DNA from: Pelolinea submarina
Lineage (GTDB): Bacteria > Chloroflexota > Anaerolineae > Anaerolineales > Anaerolineaceae
Assembly: GCF_003966975.1 (NCBI RefSeq)
Contig: NZ_AP018437.1
Coordinates: forward strand, 2,790,001 to 2,854,000
Direction: 5' to 3'
DNA: 64,000 bases
The stretch's first letter is position 1, and the number at the start of each line of letters is the position of its first letter. Shown piece by piece: positions 55,635 through 64,000 of the stretch. Below the pieces are notes generated by a model. The model was not told the DNA's origin and made no database searches. It worked only from the letters and a program-made list of their open reading frames with translations. The position numbers and the translations under genes were made by a program.

Positions 55635-55679
55635 ACGCGCAGAATTATATCAGTTTCCAATTATAATCGACAAGGAAAA

Positions 55680-56942
55680 ATGAACATAGCAATTATCTCC
55701 TACCACACCTGCCCTTTGGCAACTCTGGGCGGTAAAGACACCGGCGGCATGAACGTGTATGTCCGCGACCTGACCACTTACCTCGGACACTTGGGTATTC
55801 ATGCGGATGTATTCACCCGTTCTCAGGATGAGCACGTCCCGCATGTCCTGCACGATCTGGGCTGCGGCAACCGTGTTGTGCACGTTCCAGCCGGCCCTGA
55901 AAGCCCCCTGCCGAAAATCGAACTCACCAAATACATCCCGGAATTTATCAGCGGCATCGACGAATTCGCCGCTTCTAAAGGGATTCAATACGACCTGATC
56001 CATTCGCATTATTGGCTTTCCGGTCTGGCGGCGGGAGAACTGGCCCGAAGCTGGAACACGCCCATCATTCACATGTTTCATACGCTGGCTCTGTTGAAAA
56101 ATCGAATTGCCAAATCGGAGGAGGAACTGGAAAGCGTCATCCGGGTGGAAGGCGAACGTGAGGTCATCCGTCTTGCGGATAAAATCATCGCCGCGACTTC
56201 GGATGAAGTGAACCATCTGGAGAACTTATACGACGCGCCCGCGGAAAAAATTGAGGTGATCCCGCCCGGCGTGGACACCACTCGTTTTTATCCCATTCCG
56301 GAAGACGAAGCCAAGGAATTTATTGGCATTCCCAAAGATGAACGCATGCTGCTGTATGTCGGCCGCATCGAACCGCTCAAAGGCATCGACATTCTCATTC
56401 GCGCCATCGCGCAGCTCAAGCATTCAGACGTTTTATCCAACTGCCCGCATTACCTGTACATCATCGGCGGCGAACCGGACGCGGAAGAGGGCCAGATGAA
56501 CCGTGAAATGCAGCGCCTCCAAAAACTCTGCCGGGAATTGGGCGTAGGTGATTTGGTATTGTTCCTGGGCAAACAGGACCAGGACACTCTGCAATATTAT
56601 TACTCCGCTGCGGATATCGTGATTATGCCTTCGCACTACGAATCTTTCGGCATGGTTGCCCTGGAAGCCATGGCTTGCGGCACGCCCGTGATCGCCACCC
56701 AGGTCGGCGGGCTGCAGCACCTGGTGCAGAACGGCAAGACCGGCTTTACTGTACCAAATGACAATGTGGATATATTGGAAGAACGCTTGACGCAATTGAT
56801 ATGCAAAGAAGGGCTGCGCGAGGAAATGAGCCAAAACAGCGTCGTCTACGCCCGCTCCTACGCTTGGGATGTCATCACGCCCCGCATTATCGATTTGTAT
56901 CAGCAAACAATTGAATCTTACGAATCTTTCCACGAACGATAG
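55680..56942 (+). CDS. Glycosyltransferase family 4 (MshA / sucrose-synthase-like branch)
   Basis: A 420-residue GT-B enzyme. The N-terminal HTCPLATLGGKDTGGMNVYVRDL loop is shared with MshA (GlcNAc to inositol phosphate) and sucrose-phosphate synthases. The nucleotide-sugar site is LLYVGRIEPLKGIDIL, with the ESFGMVALEAMACGTPV motif at the C-terminal domain, including the retaining Glu pair. The acceptor is unknown. A PIG-L deacetylase at 61002 could be its partner in a mycothiol-like thiol, but the genes are 4 kb apart and on opposite strands. The last 25 bases overlap dinB. Confidence 0.88.
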   Translation: MNIAIISYHTCPLATLGGKDTGGMNVYVRDLTTYLGHLGIHADVFTRSQDEHVPHVLHDLGCGNRVVHVPAGPESPLPKIELTKYIPEFISGIDEFAASKGIQYDLIHSHYWLSGLAAGELARSWNTPIIHMFHTLALLKNRIAKSEEELESVIRVEGEREVIRLADKIIAATSDEVNHLENLYDAPAEKIEVIPPGVDTTRFYPIPEDEAKEFIGIPKDERMLLYVGRIEPLKGIDILIRAIAQLKHSDVLSNCPHYLYIIGGEPDAEEGQMNREMQRLQKLCRELGVGDLVLFLGKQDQDTLQYYYSAADIVIMPSHYESFGMVALEAMACGTPVIATQVGGLQHLVQNGKTGFTVPNDNVDILEERLTQLICKEGLREEMSQNSVVYARSYAWDVITPRIIDLYQQTIESYESFHER

Positions 56943-58111
56943 TCGTCGGACTGGATGCCTTTTTGGATGGCATCCCTGCCAAATCGGGCATGTAAGTCGT
57001 CCAACGCTTGCAGTAAATTCTTCTCTTTTTGGTAGCTGTCGTCCAGCAGCGATAGCTGTTGGTAAACCGTGCAGATTTGCGCCACCCCCACCCCGATTAG
57101 CCTGATTTTCTTTCCGGCCTTCCACTCGGCCAGGAACAACTCTTTTGCGGTTTGAAAGATCAGCGAATCCTGGTTGGTAGGCTGTTCCAGGGTCACCTGG
57201 CGGGTGATGGTCTCGAAATTCGGCCAGCGCAGCTTGATGCGTACGGTCTTGCCCGCCAATCCTTTTTTGCGCAGCCGTCCTCCCACTTTTTCGGAGAGGA
57301 TGCGGATGGTGCGCAGCAGCAGCTGTTGGTCGCCTAAATCCTCAAAAAAAGTCACCTCGTTGCTGATGGATTTGACTCCCTCGTATTCCGCCACTGGTCG
57401 ATCGTCAATGCCGCGCGCCCGTTCCACCAGCTCAACCGCGAATTTACCGAAATGCTGCTCCAGCCAGGGCTGTGGCTGCTTGACGATATCGCCGATTTTT
57501 TCGATGCCCAGGGCTTTGAACTTGGCCGCCGACTTTGGCCCCACCCCCCACATCTCGCCGATAGGCAAATCAGCCAGGAAGGCTTCCTCCTCCCCGGCCG
57601 GTATATTCAGGATCGCCATGGGCGAGCTGGGTAATTTATGCCGCGCCTTGCCCTGGTTGGTGGCGATTTTCGCCATCAGCTTGTTGGAGGCCACCCCAAT
57701 CGAGCAAGGCAGTCCCAGCTCGCTGTAGATCTTTTGTTGCAGCTCCCGCGCGATCTCTTCGCCGCTCTGCGGCAGGTCACTCACATCCAGGAATGCTTCA
57801 TCGATGGAAATCTGTTCCACCAGCGGGGTCAGCCCCCGGATAATGTCCATGACCTGGCGGGAAAGCTCCACGTAATCGCGATAATGGCTCCGCACCAATT
57901 TTAACTGCGGGTACTGCCGCAGCGCTTGTTTCATTGGCATGGCGGAATGGATGCCGTATTTGCGCGCGGCATACGAAGCCGAAGTCACCACCCCGCGCCC
58001 GTCCGGCGATCCGCCGGTTGCGAAGGCCTGGCCTTTCAGGGACGGGTCAAACTTTTCTTCGACCGCGCAGAAAAAAGCGTCCAAATCCATGTGCAAAATC
58101 TTGCGAGCCAT
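56918..58111 (-). CDS. dinB: DNA polymerase IV (Y-family)
   Basis: A translesion polymerase. It has 397 residues. Catalytic region MDLDAFFCAVEEKFDP, SASYAARKYGIHSAMPM, and SIDEAFLDVSD with the metal-binding Asp/Glu; helix-hairpin-helix WGVGPKSAAKFKALGI and little-finger domain toward the C-terminus. No beta-clamp binding tail is obvious. It overlaps the glycosyltransferase end by 25 bases, tail to tail. Confidence 0.96.
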   Translation of the reverse strand: MARKILHMDLDAFFCAVEEKFDPSLKGQAFATGGSPDGRGVVTSASYAARKYGIHSAMPMKQALRQYPQLKLVRSHYRDYVELSRQVMDIIRGLTPLVEQISIDEAFLDVSDLPQSGEEIARELQQKIYSELGLPCSIGVASNKLMAKIATNQGKARHKLPSSPMAILNIPAGEEEAFLADLPIGEMWGVGPKSAAKFKALGIEKIGDIVKQPQPWLEQHFGKFAVELVERARGIDDRPVAEYEGVKSISNEVTFFEDLGDQQLLLRTIRILSEKVGGRLRKKGLAGKTVRIKLRWPNFETITRQVTLEQPTNQDSLIFQTAKELFLAEWKAGKKIRLIGVGVAQICTVYQQLSLLDDSYQKEKNLLQALDDLHARFGRDAIQKGIQSDDYRSWKDS

Positions 58112-58200
58112 ATCTGTCTATATTATACGTCGGTTAGGGATTATGTTCTATTTTTCACCCCTATGTGAAGCAGCTTGTTGAGGAAAGGAGCATCAATAAT

Positions 58201-58276
58201 GTTCCCTGAGCTTGTCGAAGGGAACATTTGGATTAAAAAGAACCCGCTCACTTCGACAAGCTCAGGGAGCGGGTTC
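58201..58276 (-). terminator. Terminator of the isomerase gene, containing two copies of a dispersed motif
   Basis: Minus strand: GAACCCGCT / AGCGGGTTC (58240-58276) followed by TTTTTA. The loop is CCCTGAGCTTGTCGAAGTG. A second hairpin GTTCCCT / AGGGAAC (58201-58225) encloses GAGCTTGTCGA. Both use the same CTGAGC-TTGTCGAAG element. Confidence 0.85.
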
Positions 58277-58299
58277 ACCTTTCTGCAGTGAAAAACAGT

Positions 58300-59355
58300 C
58301 TAATTCTTCATGGCCGCTTTCAGGCGATTGAGCGCTTCTACCGGTGTCGGGTCGACCTCATACGCCATAGCGAGATAATACGAGATGTAGTCGCCCAGGA
58401 ATATCGCCGTCCAAATTTCCGCCAGCTTACTGCTGCCGCTGCAGGCAATTTTGTCGACACATACCCCTGAAACCATGAACTCATCCGAGGTCAGCGCGAA
58501 CCGTTTCTGGTTGCGGTCAAAATACCTTTCGGAATTAAGGAAAAGGGCGTAAGTTTTATAAAGGAGCGCTTCCGGATTGACCAAACCGGCCAGGGTGTTA
58601 TGGTCGGCTTCCGGGATAAATTCAAACTGGGCTAGCGCTTTGCCAATCTCGTTAATTTGTGTTTTCCAGCGCCTGGCCACAGCTTCCAGGTGTTCCGCGC
58701 CAAATACCACCGGGTTGCGATCGACCGCCTGCCCTGCGAGGCGTTTGGCAACGTTCTGCACGGCCGGCACTTCGGCGTCTATCTTTTTTCCCAACGCTTC
58801 CATTTCGGACACGGCTTGCTTTACCGGCGCTTCCTGGCTGGACAGCAATCCTAACCGGTCAAGCAGGTTTAGCAGCAGTCCAAAGGAAAAGCCCACCGCG
58901 GTGCGCGGTTGGCCTTTGTGGTCGAAATTCCAGCATACCGCTCCGGCAGCGCGTGCTTTCTCGCTCAATTTACCGCCGGTCGAAACGGTCATGGTGGTGC
59001 ATTTGCGTTCCATCGCCTCGTCAAAAACAGCCAGCGTCTCTTCCGTGTTCCCGGAATGCGAGGAGCAAACCACCAGCACATCCGGCCCCTGCGCCCATGC
59101 GGGCAGCTGGTAGCCGCGTAAAACGTACACGGGCACGGCGCATTCCATGGCAGCATACCCTGCCAGAATATCCGCGCCGATGGCCGAACCGCCCATCCCG
59201 GCCACCAAAATTTGTGTGTATTTGCGCTGTTCGGGTAATGGCAGTTTGCCTGCGGTTTCCCAGGCAGTCCACAACTGCTGCGGCAGCGCCCGGATGGCCC
59301 CGAGCATGTCTTCCGGATCGAATTTACTGAACTCTTTTGCTTGGTCTAAATCCAT
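58300..59355 (-). CDS. Bifunctional phosphoglucose/phosphomannose isomerase
   Basis: A 351-residue protein with two SIS domains. The first has GMGGSAIGADIL and SHSGNTEETLAVFDEA; the second includes PVVFGAEHLEAVARRWKTQINE and the EADHNTLAGL motif with catalytic Glu/His. This is the short archaeal/Chloroflexi-type enzyme acting on both Glc-6-P and Man-6-P. The small gene at 59373 is 17 bases upstream on the same strand, so the two are likely co-transcribed. Confidence 0.93.
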   Translation of the reverse strand: MDLDQAKEFSKFDPEDMLGAIRALPQQLWTAWETAGKLPLPEQRKYTQILVAGMGGSAIGADILAGYAAMECAVPVYVLRGYQLPAWAQGPDVLVVCSSHSGNTEETLAVFDEAMERKCTTMTVSTGGKLSEKARAAGAVCWNFDHKGQPRTAVGFSFGLLLNLLDRLGLLSSQEAPVKQAVSEMEALGKKIDAEVPAVQNVAKRLAGQAVDRNPVVFGAEHLEAVARRWKTQINEIGKALAQFEFIPEADHNTLAGLVNPEALLYKTYALFLNSERYFDRNQKRFALTSDEFMVSGVCVDKIACSGSSKLAEIWTAIFLGDYISYYLAMAYEVDPTPVEALNRLKAAMKN

Positions 59356-59372
59356 GATCGTGAATCCAATCT

Positions 59373-59573
59373 CTATTTCAGTTTTTTGGAAGCGGCAACG
59401 ACTTTCTCAAGAAAATCAAGCGCGGTCTGCCATTCTTCGGTGAAGAAATGCATGGTGACGTTGTTGAATTGCAGATGATAAGTAATTTCTCCATCCGGTT
59501 CCTCAGCGGTATAGAAAAAATTATCCTCCGTCTCGACAATACTCTCAATGTTGGTTTCAGGTTGTTCAGCCAT
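59373..59573 (-). CDS. Small acidic protein of unknown function
   Basis: A 66-residue protein. It begins MAEQPETNIES and has a beta-rich middle (FFYTAEEPDGEITYHLQFNN) and a C-terminal helix (EEWQTALDFLEKVV). The ATG at 59573 has AAAGGAG at good distance, and codon use resembles the neighbours. I do not recognise a family. It lies between the AI-2E-type permease and the isomerase genes in one run of minus-strand genes. Confidence 0.65.
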   Translation of the reverse strand: MAEQPETNIESIVETEDNFFYTAEEPDGEITYHLQFNNVTMHFFTEEWQTALDFLEKVVAASKKLK

Positions 59574-59593
59574 AATCAAATTCTCCTTTCAAA

Positions 59594-60829
59594 TTATTCT
59601 TCGTCTTTTGTCTTAATCTTTTCGTATGTCTCTTTGGTCCAGCCGGAAATTGATTTCAGGGCTTTTCCCAAAGGGGGTAAGTTTACATCCTCTTCCTCTT
59701 TTTCGGAGGGTATCTCCCATGGGTCTTGATCCAACAATTTGCGGCCTATGTAGGTTAGCAGCAATTTCAGGGTCGCCAGGATCGGGGCTGCCAATACCAT
59801 GCCCCAAAAACCAAACAGGCTCAGGCCGACGAAAACGCCAACCAGGATGGCTGCCGGATGGACCTCCAGCATATTTGCCATAAATCGCGGGCTAAAGAAT
59901 GTATCATAGATGTTATCCATAATCCAGCCGATACCCATCACGATCAGCGCGTAAGTCAAAGGATCAAGGCCAAAAGCGGTGCTGCCCTGCAGCAGAGCTA
60001 CCAGGAATATTGTGATCCAGGAAATGGCCACGCCGATGTAAGGGATAAAGTTGCCGATGGTTGCGACAATAGCCATGCCGACCAGGAAGCGCACCTGAAA
60101 AACGCTCAGGATGATGAGATACATGGCGAAACGCAGCAGGTACACAATGCCCTGCCCGCGCAGAAAAGTGCTCCAAATCGTGTTGATCTTTTCGCTCAGG
60201 ATGCTAAAATCGCGTTCATAACCCGGAATATTAATTGAGAATATCTTCCGGCGGTTGCCCCCGCTTTCATTCAAAATCAGGAAGGAGACCACCATGGACA
60301 AGAATAACGAACCTATGAACCCGGCCGCTCCGGTTGCCACACCGCCGATCACGTTGCCCAGGTTCGACAGGGCCGGTTCGATGGTCGCTAACAGTTGATT
60401 GCTGACTTCATCCCAATTGATATAGGAAAAATCCAGAACGAACGGGCCGACGCTTACTATCGTGGAAGGGATGTTATTAAAGAAATTGGTAATTTCAACC
60501 AGGCTGTCCTGCAGGAAGTTGATAAAGTTTTGTACCTGTTCAAAAATAGCGATTCCGCCCAGCGCCAGCAGCGTAAAAGTGATCACAACCGCCACAATAT
60601 AGACAATCGTGACCGACCAGCTCCAGGAAATCTTTGTCTTTTTGCTGATCAGTTCAGCCAAAGGATAAAAAATAACGCCGATTACAACCGCGGTAACCAG
60701 GGTATTTAACATGCTTGAAAAACGGATCATTAAAGCAACCACCGCGGCCAAAATCAGCAGCGTTACTATTGTCTTGGTTGAAGGACTCCATTTTGGTGAG
60801 GCGGTTTTTATATTTTCGTCTTTACTCAT
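59594..60829 (-). CDS. AI-2E family transporter (PerM/YdiK-like)
   Basis: A 411-residue membrane protein with about eight helices: a helix group at residues 20-80 and a second large group from GQGIVYLLRFAMYLIILSVFQVRFLVGMAIVATIGNFIPYIG to the helix before the C-terminal tail. The FIPYIG-VAISW region is a hallmark of this family. The charged C-terminal tail has 50 residues. Family members export small molecules or ions; AI-2 itself is not implied. Confidence 0.9.
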   Translation of the reverse strand: MSKDENIKTASPKWSPSTKTIVTLLILAAVVALMIRFSSMLNTLVTAVVIGVIFYPLAELISKKTKISWSWSVTIVYIVAVVITFTLLALGGIAIFEQVQNFINFLQDSLVEITNFFNNIPSTIVSVGPFVLDFSYINWDEVSNQLLATIEPALSNLGNVIGGVATGAAGFIGSLFLSMVVSFLILNESGGNRRKIFSINIPGYERDFSILSEKINTIWSTFLRGQGIVYLLRFAMYLIILSVFQVRFLVGMAIVATIGNFIPYIGVAISWITIFLVALLQGSTAFGLDPLTYALIVMGIGWIMDNIYDTFFSPRFMANMLEVHPAAILVGVFVGLSLFGFWGMVLAAPILATLKLLLTYIGRKLLDQDPWEIPSEKEEEDVNLPPLGKALKSISGWTKETYEKIKTKDEE

Positions 60830-60971
60830 TTTGCCCGATCTTGTTTGATATTTTTATTATACTGCCCTGAAAAAATCAGCTTGTACTATTTAACGGATAT
60901 TCACGCCTGAAGTTTTCTTTTCTGGGATATTTTAGAGAATCTCTTTAATATTCCTTTTTCTTAACTGATAT

Positions 60972-60997
60972 AAAACCTCTCGCAATGAGAGGTTTTA
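60972..60997 (-). terminator. Terminator of the PIG-L deacetylase gene
   Basis: AAAACCTCTC / GAGAGGTTTT with a 5-base loop; T-rich on the minus strand. It lies five bases after the deacetylase stop at 61002. Confidence 0.8.
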
Positions 60998-61001
60998 TTA
61001 T

Positions 61002-61856
61002 TTATTTAATCCCTTCGAAAAGATCCTTTTCCACATAGCCCTTCGCTGGCGGTGGAACCGCGCGCATGAAGGTCTCCGTTGAGCTGATTTGTCGCAGCAG
61101 CCAGGTGACCAGGTAGCCGCTGGTGCGATCCCCGCCCTGGCTGGCGTGGCAGGCCGAAGCCTGTTCGCGGATGGGTGCGACTTTTTTATAGTTGATGCGC
61201 GCGTTGGTGGGAAAATCGTTCGCCAAAACAGCCGTCAGGTCGATATCTTCATTTTTCCCGAATTTGCTCGGGTCTTTGCCGAACAGCGGCATCAGCTTCA
61301 CTGCCAGCTTCATAAAACCATGCGGCATGGTGTGAAAGTATAGCTTCTGCGGTGTAAAAGGCGGCAGTGTCTGTCCCTTGGCTTTGGGGTCGCCCGCCAT
61401 CTCGAACGCCAGCACCGTGGCGTTGTGAATGGCAATGTGATCCGGGTGCATATAGCCGCCCACCGGGTCGAAGGTCAATACCACCTGGGGCTGCAGCTCG
61501 CGGATGTAAGCTGCCACTTGTGCGGCCACTTTCTCGACCGGCGCCTGCACCAATGCCTGCGGGTGCTGGTTGTCCGCGCTGCCCGGCATGCCGGAGTCGC
61601 GGTAGCCCAGGAAATGCACCTTGCGCAGCCCCAGCACCTCCGCCGCGCAGCACAGCTCATGCTCGCGCAGCTCTCCGACGGATGCAAAGCCTGCCAGCCG
61701 CTCCGGCTCCACTTCGCCCACTTCGCCGCGCGTGGCGCACACCAGGTGCACCTCCACGCCCCGGCGCGCGTAAAGCGCCAGCGTGCCGCCCATGCCAAAA
61801 GTCTCATCATCAGGGTGCGCCAGCACCACCAATAGTCTTCGTTTATTTTCTGTCAT
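61002..61856 (-). CDS. PIG-L / LmbE-family N-acetylglucosaminyl deacetylase
   Basis: A zinc deacetylase of 284 residues. The zinc site is formed by AHPDDE (residues 15-20) with a later HPDH in GGYMHPDHIAIHN. The loop YRDSGMPGSADN is as in MshB/BshB-like enzymes. Candidates are deacetylation of GlcNAc-inositol or GlcNAc-malate in low-molecular-weight thiol synthesis, or detoxification of an acetylated glycoside. The ThiF-like gene begins 24 bases upstream on the same strand. Confidence 0.88.
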   Translation of the reverse strand: MTENKRRLLVVLAHPDDETFGMGGTLALYARRGVEVHLVCATRGEVGEVEPERLAGFASVGELREHELCCAAEVLGLRKVHFLGYRDSGMPGSADNQHPQALVQAPVEKVAAQVAAYIRELQPQVVLTFDPVGGYMHPDHIAIHNATVLAFEMAGDPKAKGQTLPPFTPQKLYFHTMPHGFMKLAVKLMPLFGKDPSKFGKNEDIDLTAVLANDFPTNARINYKKVAPIREQASACHASQGGDRTSGYLVTWLLRQISSTETFMRAVPPPAKGYVEKDLFEGIK

Positions 61857-61880
61857 TGAAATTGCGTTCCTGTGTTTACT

Positions 61881-62654
61881 TTAATATTTTGAGCAAACCG
61901 GGCAGTCGGGATCTTTCTCCACCCGGACATCCTGAAAAGTCAGCACCAACCCATCCGCCAGCAGCAGCCGGCCGCGCGCCGGGCTGCCGATACCCAGCAG
62001 CACTTTGATGGTTTCCAGTGCCTGCAGCGAGCCAATCATGCCCGGCAGCGCTCCCACCACCCCCACCCCGCGGTTGGCGCGCATATACTCCGCGTCGGGC
62101 TGTTTGCGGAACACGCACTGGAAGCATGGTCCCTTTTGCGCGTCGAAGACGCTCATTTGCCCGTAAAATTGGTACACTGCGCCGTAGATGAAGGTCTTCC
62201 CCATCTCCACGCAGGCCCGGTTGATCAGGTAGCGCGTTTCGAAGTTATCGCAGGCATCCACAATGATGGGGTAATCCGCCAGAATATCCTTGACGTTGCC
62301 TTGCTCCACGCGTGCCCGTACTGGCTCAATGCGAATATCCGCGTTCAGGTCGCCCAACCGCTTTTGCGCCGATTCCACCTTGGGCATTCCCAATGCAGCG
62401 GCGCCGTGCAGGATCTGGCGCTGCAGGTTGCTCAGCTCCACTGTGTCCGAGTCCACAATCCCCAGCCGGCCGATGCCCGCGGCGGCCAAATAATAAGCCG
62501 AAGCCGAACCCAGCCCGCCCGCGCCCACGACCAGCACGGATGCGCCCTTCAGAATCCGCTGCCCTTCCTCCCCAATTTCGGGAATGTTCAGGTGGCGCGC
62601 GTAGCGTGTTTTTTCCTCTTCGGATAAGAATTCTTGCCTGGTTTTTTCCTTCAT
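61881..62654 (-). CDS. MoeB/ThiF-family adenylyltransferase
   Basis: Activates a ubiquitin-like sulfur carrier by adenylating its C-terminal Gly. It has 257 residues. ATP motif VLVVGAGGLGSASAYYL, VDSDTVELSNLQRQILH, then DACDNFETRYLINRAC and the zinc Cys pairs CFQC (about residue 180) and CPVC (C-terminus). No rhodanese domain. The carrier MoaD-like gene is 8 kb away at 53566. Confidence 0.93.
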   Translation of the reverse strand: MKEKTRQEFLSEEEKTRYARHLNIPEIGEEGQRILKGASVLVVGAGGLGSASAYYLAAAGIGRLGIVDSDTVELSNLQRQILHGAAALGMPKVESAQKRLGDLNADIRIEPVRARVEQGNVKDILADYPIIVDACDNFETRYLINRACVEMGKTFIYGAVYQFYGQMSVFDAQKGPCFQCVFRKQPDAEYMRANRGVGVVGALPGMIGSLQALETIKVLLGIGSPARGRLLLADGLVLTFQDVRVEKDPDCPVCSKY

Positions 62655-62710
62655 AATTTAATGATAGCACTGCTGTAAAGTACCCGGCCATATTCGGGTA
62701 GAATAAAATC

Positions 62711-64000
62711 ATGCAGGTTATTCTGACGCACGAACAAGCCGATTTTGACGCCCTGGCTTCCATGTTGGGTGCTCATCTGCTCCAAAAGGAAGCGTATACC
62801 GTGCTGCCTGCGGTCATGAACCGCAACGTGCAGTCCTTCCTGCATCTATACGGCGCTGATCTGCCTTTCGTGGCTGCCGGCGACCTGCCCAACGATCCCA
62901 TCGACCGCGTCACGCTGGTGGATACGCAGTCCATGATCACGCTCAAAGGCATGCGCTTCAATACGCGCGTGTACGTCATCGACCACCACCAATTACGGCC
63001 CGATTTCCCCAAAAACTGGCATTTCGAAGGGGTCGATACTATCGCCTGCACAACCCGCTTCGTTGAAGACCTGCAGGAAAACAACGGCCATCTCTCGATT
63101 ATCGAAGCCACTTTGCTGCTTTTGGGTATCTACGAGGACAGTGGTTCGCTCAGCTACGCCCACACCACCCCGCGCGACGTTTCCGCTGTGGCTTACCTTC
63201 TGGAAAACGGCGCCAGTTTGAAGATTGCGGCAAATTTCCTCAATCAGCCCCTTTCCGCCCAACAGCATGCCATTCTGGATACCCTGCTTTCCAATCTGGA
63301 AGCATACTCTCTGCAAAACTGCAAAGTACTGGTTTCCTGGGCGGACGCACCTGAGCTGGAAGACGAAGTTTCCAGCATCGCCCACAAGCTGGGCGACCTG
63401 CTCGATCCGGACGCCCTTTTCATCTTCGTCCGCACGCGCGAAGGCATCCGCCTGGTAGCGCGTTCCATCACCGATCAGGTGAACGTGGCTGAGGTTGCCA
63501 AACGCTACAACGGCGGCGGCCATGCGCGCGCCGCTTCCGCCTTGGTTCGCAGCGACAAGCAAAATCCCGACCAGCTTACCGATCTGGTCAGGGATTTCAA
63601 GGACGACCTTCCCATTCTGGTTTACCCGGCCGTTACCGTCAGCCAGATCATGTCCAAAAAACCCCTTACCATTAGCCCTGAAACCACCGCGCAGCAGGCT
63701 TACCAGCTTATGCAGCGTTTTGGTTACGAAGGTTACCCGGTAGTTCAGGACGAACAGGTAAAGGGCTTGTTGACGCGCCGCGCGGTCGATCGTGCCCTGG
63801 CGCACAGGCTGGCGGACATGACCGCAGACAACCTGATGGATGCCGGCAGCGTCAGCGTCTCGCCGTCCGATTCCCTCGATACGCTCCAGCGCAAGATGGC
63901 CGATTCCGGCTGGGGCCAGGTGCCCGTAGTGGACCCGCGCTCCGGCAAAATTATTGCCATCACCACCCGCACCGACCTGCTCAAGGTGCTGGCCGGTGGA
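62711..64000 (+). CDS. DHH phosphoesterase with CBS domains (A-adding-enzyme-type fusion), 3' end outside the window
   Basis: 430 codons are visible and the frame is still open at the window end. N-terminal DHH domain: THEQADFDALASMLGA, VDTQ, VIDHHQ and GIYEDSGSLSY motifs, with DHHA1-type GGGHARAAS near residue 270. Then at least one CBS pair begins at residue about 310 (VSQIMSKKPLTISPETTAQQAYQLM; DLLKVLA). Proteins with this start often continue into a tRNA nucleotidyltransferase/poly(A) polymerase domain in deep-branching bacteria, so that is likely here but not visible. The start is the ATG at 62711; the ribosome site is weak. Confidence 0.85.
   Translation, partial: MQVILTHEQADFDALASMLGAHLLQKEAYTVLPAVMNRNVQSFLHLYGADLPFVAAGDLPNDPIDRVTLVDTQSMITLKGMRFNTRVYVIDHHQLRPDFPKNWHFEGVDTIACTTRFVEDLQENNGHLSIIEATLLLLGIYEDSGSLSYAHTTPRDVSAVAYLLENGASLKIAANFLNQPLSAQQHAILDTLLSNLEAYSLQNCKVLVSWADAPELEDEVSSIAHKLGDLLDPDALFIFVRTREGIRLVARSITDQVNVAEVAKRYNGGGHARAASALVRSDKQNPDQLTDLVRDFKDDLPILVYPAVTVSQIMSKKPLTISPETTAQQAYQLMQRFGYEGYPVVQDEQVKGLLTRRAVDRALAHRLADMTADNLMDAGSVSVSPSDSLDTLQRKMADSGWGQVPVVDPRSGKIIAITTRTDLLKVLAGG

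Noticed and set aside
55680-61856. A mycothiol-type biosynthesis cluster
   Set aside because: Only a MshA-like transferase and a PIG-L deacetylase are present, 4 kb apart on opposite strands, with no MshC- or MshD-like gene; too weak to claim.
62993-63805. A 270-codon open frame antisense to the DHH-CBS gene
   Set aside because: The plus-strand frame has DHH and CBS motifs in order and runs off the window end; the minus frame has none.

Overview
The window reads as a chromosomal segment of a Chloroflexota bacterium, most likely class Anaerolineae. This is an inference from overall gene content, from lipoproteins with Pro/Thr- or Ala/Glu/Pro-rich linkers, from a groES-groEL operon under a CIRCE operator, and from abundant structured intergenic repeats; no rRNA gene is present to confirm it. 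Most of the window is ordinary core genome, with about 58 protein genes, one tRNA-Thr(CGT) and the RNase P RNA. Five gene-poor stretches (about 5.46-5.93, 11.58-11.89, 27.4-27.8, 31.3-32.4 and 36.4-37.1 kb) hold repeats or regulatory DNA.

Layout. 0-10.7 kb: the end of a DUF711 gene, a SIS-domain isomerase and a PPIase lipoprotein, a membrane-anchored hydrolase, a TolB-like propeller protein, groES-groEL with CIRCE, and two adjacent paralogous TPR membrane proteins. 10.8-17.3 kb: trmD and a complete BMP-type nucleoside ABC importer. 17.3-24 kb: a UroD-family protein, then the minus-strand pyrimidine operon pyrC-pyrB-pyrF/E fusion-pyrD-pyrK. That operon begins with a clean promoter, an 18-codon leader peptide and an intrinsic terminator in front of pyrC, which looks like translation-coupled attenuation. 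24-34 kb: an ABC-2 exporter, UDGb, queA, ruvB, upp, a 0.85-kb tandem repeat array, tpiA and a DUF2785 gene. 34-37.7 kb: rnpB, a cupin, an MFS exporter, G-rich repeats and a cysteine-free ribosomal protein S4.

37.8-44.5 kb: an alternative F-type ATPase operon of N-ATPase type (beta, epsilon, AtpR-like, a, c, b with a delta-like C-terminus, alpha, gamma). A PII-like protein of the cyclic-di-AMP receptor family is inserted between alpha and gamma and is translationally coupled to alpha. 44.5-51 kb: an alpha-glucoside utilisation operon (LacI regulator with its own operator, binding lipoprotein, two permeases, trehalose synthase). The second permease carries a cytochrome c-like domain with a CxxCH motif in its first extracytoplasmic loop.

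51-64 kb: an M20 peptidase, a VTT membrane protein, udk, a MoaD-like sulfur carrier, lipoproteins, a short thermonuclease, tRNA-Thr, a MshA-like glycosyltransferase, dinB, a PGI/PMI isomerase, an AI-2E family permease, a PIG-L deacetylase, a ThiF/MoeB enzyme and the start of a DHH-CBS protein.

The strongest candidates for something undescribed are the haem-binding sugar permease (48.06-49.24 kb) and the PII-like protein inside the N-ATPase operon (43.28-43.60 kb). Next come the pyr leader peptide with attenuator (23.85-24.01 kb) and the structured repeats whose hairpin arms change in a compensatory way or whose hairpins are flipped between copies. Pyrimidine handling recurs across the window: de novo synthesis, a nucleoside importer, upp and udk.
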